A stretch of 5,171 nucleotides of DNA from Acidobacteriota bacterium. GTDB lineage: Bacteria > Acidobacteriota > UBA6911. Under the pieces are notes generated by a model that saw nothing but the letters and a program-made list of their open reading frames with translations, had not been told where the DNA came from and did not search any database. The DNA lies in NCBI GenBank assembly GCA_023265215.1, contig JAHFUH010000424.1:1-5171 (forward strand). The letters are read 5' to 3'. Of this stretch, positions 1 through 5,171 are shown piece after piece (the stretch's first letter is position 1; every line of letters begins with the position of its first letter). The translations under genes and the position numbers were made by a program.

Positions 1-14
1 TTATACTTCGCACT

Positions 15-20
15 TATAAT
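15..20 (+). promoter_or_regulatory. Possible -10 box upstream of rnj
   Basis: The hexamer TATAAT, a perfect match to the sigma-70-type -10 consensus, lies 15 nt before the rnj GTG. A matching -35 box would fall outside the window, so only half of the promoter can be judged. If used, transcription would begin near position 27 and give a leader of about 9 nt to the GTG, or about 24 nt to the ATG at 51. An A/T-rich chance match, or the tail of an upstream gene (one frame stops at 17-19), is equally possible. Confidence 0.3.
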
Positions 21-35
21 CCGGGAAAATACAAC

Positions 36-1700
36 GTGGCAGACAATAAAATGGAAATAATTCCCCTTGGTGGCCTTGGGGAATTCGGCATGAACTCGAT
101 GGCTATTCGCTATGGCGAAGATATCCTCATCGTCGACGCGGGATTGATGTTTCCCCGGGACGATCTGCTCGGCGTCGACTTGGTCGTGCCTGATTTCTCT
201 TACATCCTGCAAAATTCAGAGAAAGTGCGGGCGATAGTTCTAACCCACGGCCATGAAGATCATATTGGGGCACTTCCCTATCTCCTCCGAGATCTTCAAG
301 TCCCCGTTTATGGTAGTCCCCTGACTCTTGGATTTGTGCGCGGGCGCCTGGAAGAACATGGCCTTCTCGATTACTCGGAACTTATTGAAATATCGGCGCG
401 CCAGACTCTCCAATTCGGCGAGATTAATGTCGAATTCATCAGGATGACGCACAGCATTTCCGACAGCTTCGGCCTGGCAATCACAACACCGGCGGGAACA
501 GTAATTCACACCGGTGATTTCAAACTGGACCAATCTCCTCCAAACCCTGGCTTGACCACCGATTACGCCCGGCTTTCATTTTTCGGTGAACGGGGAGTAT
601 TGGCTCTGATGAGCGACAGTACCAATAGCGAACGCCCCGGATTTACGCCGTCAGAAAACCACGTGCGGCGTAATCTTGAGCAGGTTTTCTACACCAGCCG
701 CAAAAAAATAATTGTCGCCTGCTTTGCCTCCAGCATTCATCGGATCCAGATAATTCTCGAGCTTGCCAGGGATTTTGGCAGGCGCGTCATTCCTGTCGGA
801 AGAAGCATGAAAGATAATATAGGGATTGCTTTCGACCTGGGATACCTCAACATCCCCCCCGGGATAATAGCAGATATTTCAGAATCACATTCAATCGGGG
901 ATGAAAACCTGGTTATTCTCAGCACCGGCAGTCAGGGAGAACCGCTCGCCGCCCTGACGAGACTGGCTTTCGACAAACACAAGGATTTCTCGGTTCAGCG
1001 GGACGACACTGTTATTCTCAGCGCAAGAGTTATTCCCGGAAACGAGAGCCGCGTTTCGAGACTCATAAATCACTTTTGCCGTAGAGGCGCCACAGTTTAC
1101 GACGAAAGCCAATGGACGCTTCACGTCTCGGGGCACGCCAGCCAGGAAGAACTCAAGCTGATGATGAATTTGACAAAGCCAATGTTCTTCATCCCCGTAC
1201 ACGGAGAGTACAGGCAGCTTTGCGCGCACGCTCGACTCGCGCGTGAAGTGGGGATACCACAAGACCACATCATTATGGCCGAAACCGGCGACATAATCGT
1301 CTTGAGGCCGGATGCTGTGAGCATCGAAGGGAAAGCCGAAGTGGGCAGACGCTTTATTGATGAAGGCGGTGTCGCAGATTTGGATGAGGTTGTGGTGCGA
1401 GACCGGCAGCATCTTTCCGAAGAAGGTGTGGTGCTGGCCGTGTGTGCGATCAACAAATCCACAGGACGTATTGAAGGGGTTCCTGAACTCGTGAGCCGGG
1501 GTCATGTGCAGGAAGACGAGGGAGCGGCTTTCCTTTCGGAAGCACGGGAGATCCTTGCCAAGGCTCTCGAGGAGTGCACCAATGAAGAAAGGGAGGACTC
1601 ATCGGTCCTTTCCGAAATTGTCCGAGCAGAATTGAAGAGATTTTTCCGTAAACGCACCGGAACAAGGCCTATGATCGTCCCAGTCATTTTCGAAATCTGA
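36..1700 (+). CDS. rnj: Ribonuclease J (metallo-beta-lactamase/beta-CASP RNase)
   Basis: Cytoplasmic zinc-dependent ribonuclease with endonuclease and 5'-to-3' exonuclease activity (family knowledge), acting in mRNA turnover and RNA maturation. The 554-residue product equals the usual length (about 555). Visible in order: the N-terminal LGGLGEFGMN segment (11-20); metallo-beta-lactamase motif HGHEDH (71-76; metal ligands H71, H73, D75, H76); H139 in MTHSISDS; D161 in HTGDFK; the beta-CASP insert with SDSTN (193-197), ASSIHRIQ (231-238) and STGSQGEP (296-303); HVSGHASQEE (363-372); last ligand H389 in PVHGEY; and the C-terminal domain ending RPMIVPVIFEI. All expected catalytic residues are present, so the enzyme should be active. 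The GTG start gives the N-terminus expected for the family, but its ribosome binding site is weak (GGGAA at 23-27). ATG at 51 is an alternative, and the frame stays open to the window edge without another standard start. ftsK follows after 10 nt. Confidence 0.96.
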   Translation: MADNKMEIIPLGGLGEFGMNSMAIRYGEDILIVDAGLMFPRDDLLGVDLVVPDFSYILQNSEKVRAIVLTHGHEDHIGALPYLLRDLQVPVYGSPLTLGFVRGRLEEHGLLDYSELIEISARQTLQFGEINVEFIRMTHSISDSFGLAITTPAGTVIHTGDFKLDQSPPNPGLTTDYARLSFFGERGVLALMSDSTNSERPGFTPSENHVRRNLEQVFYTSRKKIIVACFASSIHRIQIILELARDFGRRVIPVGRSMKDNIGIAFDLGYLNIPPGIIADISESHSIGDENLVILSTGSQGEPLAALTRLAFDKHKDFSVQRDDTVILSARVIPGNESRVSRLINHFCRRGATVYDESQWTLHVSGHASQEELKLMMNLTKPMFFIPVHGEYRQLCAHARLAREVGIPQDHIIMAETGDIIVLRPDAVSIEGKAEVGRRFIDEGGVADLDEVVVRDRQHLSEEGVVLAVCAINKSTGRIEGVPELVSRGHVQEDEGAAFLSEAREILAKALEECTNEEREDSSVLSEIVRAELKRFFRKRTGTRPMIVPVIFEI

Positions 1701-1703
1701 GGG
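1699..1703 (+). promoter_or_regulatory. Ribosome binding site of ftsK
   Basis: GAGGG overlaps the rnj TGA stop and sits 7 nt before the ftsK ATG, a normal Shine-Dalgarno distance. Its position inside the end of rnj supports co-transcription and possible translational coupling of the two genes. Confidence 0.6.
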
Positions 1704-1710
1704 CCTGAAG

Positions 1711-3957
1711 ATGCCCAGCGAAAACACAAAAAAGCATGAAATAATCGGCATTTTGCTCTTAATAGCTTTTGTGCTTCTTTTACTTTGTCTGGTCTCCTAC
1801 AGCCCCCATGATCCCAGCTTGAATGCATTATCCCAAAAGCCCGCGATTGATAATAGAATCGGCAGGTTCGGCGCCTATACCAGTGATCTGCTTTTTCAGA
1901 CTTTTGGATTTGCCGCTTACATGTTCCTGGCTCCCCTGTTGATTTTGAGCTGGAAATTCATGCTCGGCAAAGAGATTCGCACCCCATATATCAGAGCTTT
2001 GGGTCTGTTCCTCGTTCTGGTGGCTGCATGTTCTGCGCTGCAGATCTTCCCGGTGAGATTCTCCAGTTTCAACTTTCTCCCGGGAGGTGTAACAGGCGTC
2101 TTGTTTGGGGATTGGCTTGTGGCCAACTTGAACAGAACGGGAGCCATCATCGTTGTTTTCGGAACCATTATTTTGGGAATCCTGGCCTCAACTCCTCTCT
2201 CTATCGGGAGTGTATTCAAGCGCGAACAGCAGGATTCCGAATCAGGGCCGGGATGGCTGGAGCGTTTTCGCAAATGGAGAGAAAACCGCAAACCGGTGAG
2301 GACCGTCGTCAATATAAAACCTCCGGCACCGCCGCCGATGGATTTGACTCCTCGTCCCGCACCCATCAAAGTGACTGCCACAGTTGCTGAAACAAAGCCG
2401 GCGCCTCCCCTGCCGGTGGTTCGACCTCCGGATCCGGAACCTGTACGGGCGCACCCGGCGCCTGCGCCGGATCGCTCTCGCAGCAGGAAATTCATGTTGC
2501 CATCTACCGATCTTCTCAGCCCGGCAGACAATCCTTTCCCCGTGAATGAAGCGGATTTAATGGAAAGGGCGCGCATGATATCGGAAAAGTGCGGGGAGTT
2601 TGATGTAAACGGCAGCATCACTCAAATCCATCCCGGCCCGGTAGTTACGACTTTCGAATTCAAGCCGGACGCCGGAATCAAATATTCCAGAATCACGGGA
2701 CTGGTGGATGATTTGTGCCTGGGAATCAAAGCTGAATCCGTTCGCATCGACCGGCTTCCCGGAAAGGCAACGGTCGGGATAGAGGTGCCGAACAACCAGC
2801 GCGCAACCATCATGCTGCGCGAATTGATCGAATCCGATGCTTTTCGGAAATCTTCTTCGAAACTGACTCTTGCGTTGGGAAAACTGATCAACGGCAATTC
2901 CTTTGTGACGGATTTGATGCGCATGCCGCATCTGCTCATTGCGGGCGCCACCGGGGCGGGTAAGAGCGTGGCGCTCAACTGCATGATCACTTCGATTCTA
3001 TATAAGGCTACGCCGGAGGATGTCCGCTTCATTTTCATCGATCCGAAACGTCTCGAACTTGGGCTCTACAAGGACATTCCTCATTTGCTGACCCCAATTG
3101 TGACGGACCCGTCGGAAGCGGCAAACGCACTGCGCTGGGCGACCAACGAAATGGAGATCCGGTACAAGAAGCTTGCGCGGCGCGGAGTCCGAAATATCGA
3201 GCAGTACAACAATCTCCTCCGTTCATCCGGAAACCAGCTGTCTCTTCTTGAGAACGAACCCGAAGGGGAGCTCGAGAAGCCTCTCTCCTATCTTGTTTTG
3301 GTAATCGACGAATTGGCCGATCTGATGATGGTTTCGTCCAGGGAAGTTGAAGAATCGATTTCGCGGCTTGCGGCCATGGCCCGCGCAGTCGGCATACATT
3401 TGATTCTGGCCACACAGCGACCTTCTGTGGACGTTATTACGGGAGTTATCAAAGCTAACTTCCCCTGCCGCATAGCTTTCAAGGTCGCATCAAAAGTCGA
3501 CTCCCGTACCATTATTGACGGTAACGGCGCCGAACAACTGCTGGGGAACGGGGATATGCTTTTCATTCCCCCGGGCACATCCAGACTGACCCGCATCCAC
3601 GGGGCTTACCTTAGCGAGAAAGAGGTCCAGGCAGTCACTGAACACCTGCGCAAACAGGGCAGACCAGCTTATGACGAATCCGTATTAATTTATGGACAGG
3701 AGCCGATGGATGAATCCGGCAACCCGATTGATCCCGAATCACAGGACGGCCTTTATAATGACGCCGTTCGAGTAGTAGTCAGCGAGGGGCGGGCTTCCAC
3801 GTCTCTTCTCCAGAGAAGGCTTAGCATAGGATACGGCAGGGCGGCAAAGCTGATCGACATGATGTATCTGAACAATCTGGTCAGCCCTGCAGATGGATCC
3901 AAGCCAAGGGAGGTTCTGGTGGGATTGGATTTTCTTGACCGATTAAAGCAAGATTAG
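1711..3957 (+). CDS. ftsK: DNA translocase FtsK/SpoIIIE family
   Basis: Septum-located, ATP-driven double-stranded DNA pump that clears chromosome termini at division and, in characterised members, activates XerCD at dif. The 748 residues are close to SpoIIIE length and much shorter than E. coli FtsK. Order of parts: an N-terminal membrane domain with helices near 11-30, 60-81, 95-113 and 144-161 (a weaker hydrophobic stretch near 126-140 makes the count 4 or 5); a short linker, proline-rich at about 202-253; the alpha domain from about 277; the RecA-like motor with Walker A GATGAGKS (412-419) and Walker B LVLVIDELAD (528-537, acidic pair D533/E534), followed by ILATQRPSVDVITG (565-578); and a C-terminal winged-helix gamma domain (about 679-738, core RRLSIGYGRAAKLID at 702-716) that reads polarised guide sequences in DNA. 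All motor motifs are intact. ATG 1711 is the first start in frame and has a good ribosome binding site. It lies 10 nt after rnj and probably shares its transcript. Confidence 0.97.
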   Translation: MPSENTKKHEIIGILLLIAFVLLLLCLVSYSPHDPSLNALSQKPAIDNRIGRFGAYTSDLLFQTFGFAAYMFLAPLLILSWKFMLGKEIRTPYIRALGLFLVLVAACSALQIFPVRFSSFNFLPGGVTGVLFGDWLVANLNRTGAIIVVFGTIILGILASTPLSIGSVFKREQQDSESGPGWLERFRKWRENRKPVRTVVNIKPPAPPPMDLTPRPAPIKVTATVAETKPAPPLPVVRPPDPEPVRAHPAPAPDRSRSRKFMLPSTDLLSPADNPFPVNEADLMERARMISEKCGEFDVNGSITQIHPGPVVTTFEFKPDAGIKYSRITGLVDDLCLGIKAESVRIDRLPGKATVGIEVPNNQRATIMLRELIESDAFRKSSSKLTLALGKLINGNSFVTDLMRMPHLLIAGATGAGKSVALNCMITSILYKATPEDVRFIFIDPKRLELGLYKDIPHLLTPIVTDPSEAANALRWATNEMEIRYKKLARRGVRNIEQYNNLLRSSGNQLSLLENEPEGELEKPLSYLVLVIDELADLMMVSSREVEESISRLAAMARAVGIHLILATQRPSVDVITGVIKANFPCRIAFKVASKVDSRTIIDGNGAEQLLGNGDMLFIPPGTSRLTRIHGAYLSEKEVQAVTEHLRKQGRPAYDESVLIYGQEPMDESGNPIDPESQDGLYNDAVRVVVSEGRASTSLLQRRLSIGYGRAAKLIDMMYLNNLVSPADGSKPREVLVGLDFLDRLKQD

Positions 3958-3983
3958 CATCTAAGCATAGATAGGTTCAGCGG

Positions 3984-4019
3984 CTAGGAGCCTGTCCGAG
4001 TATTAGGAGGGGCTCCTAG
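3984..4019 (+). repeat. Inverted repeat / hairpin between ftsK and the VWA gene
   Basis: CTAGGAGCC (3984-3992) and GGCTCCTAG (4011-4019) form a perfect 9-bp stem around an 18-nt loop, starting 26 nt after the ftsK stop. The loop contains a second TAGGAG (4004-4009) that can instead pair with CTCCTA (4013-4018) across a GGG triloop, so two mutually exclusive folds exist. There is no T-tract on either strand, so this is not a canonical intrinsic terminator. It could be a 3'-end stabilising structure, a weak terminator, a protein-binding operator or the remnant of a small repeat element. Confidence 0.6.
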
Positions 4020-4021
4020 GC

Positions 4022-4049
4022 TTGACATGAATCCGCTGTTTGTTAAACT
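4022..4049 (+). promoter_or_regulatory. Predicted sigma-70-type promoter for the VWA gene pair
   Basis: A perfect -35 box TTGACA (4022-4027) is followed after 16 nt by TAAACT (4044-4049), which matches the -10 consensus at four of six positions including the key T1, A2 and T6. Transcription would start near 4056, leaving a leader of roughly 38 nt before the ATG at 4094. The -35 box lies 2 nt after the right arm of the inverted repeat at 3984-4019, so a factor bound to the repeat could affect polymerase access. This is a prediction from sequence only. Confidence 0.45.
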
Positions 4050-4093
4050 GCTAGTAATTTGCATCGTTGCGACCTGGCGCACGGGGCAAGCAA

Positions 4094-5017
4094 ATGAGAA
4101 TAGTGAATCGGGCTCCTGTTTGGTTCGTAATCGCTGTTTCACTAATTTTTGGTATTGAGCTTCCCGGCCAAGGCCAAAAGCAACCCACACCTCCCCCGCT
4201 GTTTAGAGTCGGCGTCGAAACTGTTTTCGTAAAAGTTTCAGTGACGGATCAGATGGAACGCTATGTGACCGGCCTCGAAAAGGAACACTTCAAAGTCTAC
4301 GAAGACAAGCTCCAACAGGAAATTACTCATTTTTCCCAGCAATCCGCGCCCATAAGCGTCGGCCTTGTTTTTGATGTCAGCTACAGCATGAAAGAAAACA
4401 ACAATATTAATAAGTCCAAGAATGCGATTGCGCGCTTTTTGAAAACCGGGAATTCCGATGACGAATATTTCCTGGTGACCTTCAATCAGAACGTAAAGGT
4501 TGTCCAGACATTCACAGGTCAGGCCGGCGCTCTGCAGAGCGAAGCTGCATTCCAGAAACCGGGAGGTTCGACAGCCATTTACGATGCCATTTACATGGCC
4601 CTCGATCAAATGAAAAAGGCGAAAAACGAAAAGAAAGCGCTGATTCTCATTACGGATGGAGAGGACAACAGCAGCCGCTACTCACCGGCCGAAGTCCGTG
4701 AATTTGCCAAGGAATCGGATGTTCAAATTTACGGCATAGGGGAAGAGGGCAATCTTGGTTATGGCCGGAATGAAATTCAGCGCATCGTCGGCATGACAGG
4801 GGGAAGAGTCTATTTCCCAAACAACTTCACCGACCTCGATTACTATATCGATCTGATCCACGCCGAGTTGCGCAACCAGTATCTTTTGGGGTACGTGCCG
4901 ATCAACAAAGTCCACGATGGAAAATGGCGCCACATCGAAATAAAACTGGATGCTCCCCAAGGCCTTCCGCCGCTGAAAATTCACGCAAAGGAGGGTTACT
5001 ATGCCGCTAAGAACTGA
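4094..5017 (+). CDS. Secreted VWA-domain protein, VWFA-related Acidobacterial family
   Basis: Predicted exported protein of 307 residues; its molecular function is unknown, and VWA folds usually mediate metal-dependent protein binding. A signal peptide is visible (basic start MRIVNR, hydrophobic core about 8-21, possible cleavage after G27). No cysteine occurs in the translation, so it is not a lipoprotein. An N-terminal beta-rich segment (about 37-84, with VFVKVSVTD and a GLEKEHFKVYED motif) leads into the VWA domain: MIDAS motif D-x-S-x-S as DVSYS (94-98; D94, S96, S98), T160 in GGSTAIYDA, and D188 in LILITDGED. The tail carries QYLLGYVP (262-269) and ends KEGYYAAKN, as typical for the family. 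The ATG at 4094 is preferred because it places the signal peptide at the N-terminus and has GGGG 7 nt upstream. A TTG at 4067 would add nine residues (316 in all), breaking the signal-peptide layout. The next gene overlaps its end. Confidence 0.88.
   Translation: MRIVNRAPVWFVIAVSLIFGIELPGQGQKQPTPPPLFRVGVETVFVKVSVTDQMERYVTGLEKEHFKVYEDKLQQEITHFSQQSAPISVGLVFDVSYSMKENNNINKSKNAIARFLKTGNSDDEYFLVTFNQNVKVVQTFTGQAGALQSEAAFQKPGGSTAIYDAIYMALDQMKKAKNEKKALILITDGEDNSSRYSPAEVREFAKESDVQIYGIGEEGNLGYGRNEIQRIVGMTGGRVYFPNNFTDLDYYIDLIHAELRNQYLLGYVPINKVHDGKWRHIEIKLDAPQGLPPLKIHAKEGYYAAKN
4989..4994 (+). promoter_or_regulatory. Strong ribosome binding site for the 3'-terminal gene
   Basis: AGGAGG, inside the longer AAAGGAGGG (4987-4995), lies 6 nt before the ATG at 5001. 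It is the best Shine-Dalgarno sequence in the window and sits within the last codons of the VWA gene (the AKEG codons). It decides the start of the overlapping gene downstream. Confidence 0.8.
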
Positions 5018-5171
5018 TCGATGCAGACAATGGGGAGCTGTTGGCATCGTAATCGCCGGGTTGATTTTATCAATATTATCCATTGCTTACTCCCAGGATT
5101 CTGAAGAACCACCGCAAGAGCGAAACCGGAGAACCAAGCCCTCCCTCGAATCCCAAATACCCAAGGAGCCT
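5001..5171 (+). CDS. N-terminus of an exported protein, function unknown (cut by window edge)
   Basis: An open frame of 57 codons runs from ATG 5001 to the end of the window without a stop, so the gene is partial at its 3' end. The start is supported by the near-perfect AGGAGG 6 nt upstream. The product begins with a typical signal peptide or membrane anchor: a basic N-terminus (residues 1-9, four Arg/Asp-rich positions including R4, R7, R9), a hydrophobic core about 13-29 (VGIVIAGLILSILSIA), and a good cleavage site A-Y-S before Q32. What follows (32-57) is charged, polar and proline-containing, as in a flexible start of a secreted protein. It overlaps the VWA gene by 17 nt in another frame, implying translational coupling. 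The visible part has no diagnostic domain. A second VWA-type protein or a partner of the first is plausible by context, but this is a guess. Confidence 0.75.
   Translation, partial: MPLRTDRCRQWGAVGIVIAGLILSILSIAYSQDSEEPPQERNRRTKPSLESQIPKEP

Noticed and set aside
1..60. Open frame 1 ending at TAA 58-60 as the tail of an upstream gene
   Set aside because: Only 19 codons are visible, with no recognisable family ending. It would overlap rnj by 25 nt, and another frame stopping at 17-19 fits an upstream gene equally well.
891..1505. Minus-strand open frame of 204 codons opposite rnj
   Set aside because: It lies entirely inside rnj, whose product is a full-length RNase J with all motifs. The reverse frame has no recognisable domain and is explained by codon structure of the sense gene.
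2455..2470. Perfect GC-rich palindrome, CCGGCGC and GCGCCGG separated by 2 nt
   Set aside because: It falls within Pro/Ala codons of the ftsK linker, where GC-rich palindromes arise easily. The loop is too short for a good RNA hairpin and no regulatory context exists.
1917..2621. Minus-strand open frame of 234 codons opposite ftsK
   Set aside because: It covers the membrane/linker part of ftsK. Its low-complexity Gly/Arg/Ser-rich product is the antisense of the proline-rich linker, not a protein family.
3984..4025. Intrinsic terminator after ftsK
   Set aside because: A hairpin is present, but the loop is long and no T-run follows on either strand, so it is listed as an inverted repeat only.
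4067..4093. TTG start nine codons upstream of the chosen VWA start
   Set aside because: It lacks a good ribosome binding site, would sit about 11 nt from the predicted transcript start, and would prefix the signal peptide with an extra basic, non-hydrophobic stretch.

Overview
The window is about 5.2 kb of densely coding DNA with all recognisable genes on the + strand: a ribonuclease J gene (36-1700), an ftsK/spoIIIE-type DNA translocase gene (1711-3957), a secreted von Willebrand factor A (VWA) domain protein (4094-5017), and the first 57 codons of another exported protein (5001 to the window edge). The VWA protein has the layout of the 'VWFA-related Acidobacterial domain' family, which is strongly expanded in Acidobacteriota. 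Together with an RNase J and a roughly balanced base composition, this points to an acidobacterial or closely related genome. That placement is inference from one family, not a phylogeny.

Region 1-3957 is a housekeeping block. The rnj stop and the ftsK start are 10 nt apart, with the ftsK ribosome binding site overlapping the rnj stop, so the two are very probably co-transcribed. RNase J processes and degrades RNA from the 5' end; FtsK anchors at the division septum and pumps chromosome ends away from the closing septum. Their adjacency is known from other phyla (actinobacteria carry rnj and ftsK close together near dapA), so it is probably an old neighbourhood.

Region 3958-4093 is the only real intergenic stretch. 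It holds a perfect 9-bp inverted repeat that can also fold into a smaller, mutually exclusive hairpin, and directly after it a consensus -35 box (TTGACA) with a plausible -10. This looks like a boundary: the rnj-ftsK unit ends here and a new unit for surface or secreted proteins begins.

Region 4094-5171 is that second unit. The VWA protein has a signal peptide, an N-terminal beta-rich segment, a VWA fold with a complete metal-binding (MIDAS) set and the usual C-terminal tail. The next gene begins inside its last 17 nt behind a near-perfect Shine-Dalgarno sequence and also starts with a signal peptide. The two are therefore probably translationally coupled and exported together. No RNA gene, CRISPR array or transposase gene is visible. 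I found no system that I can defend as wholly new; the best leads are the VWA/downstream secreted pair and the hairpin-plus-promoter junction.
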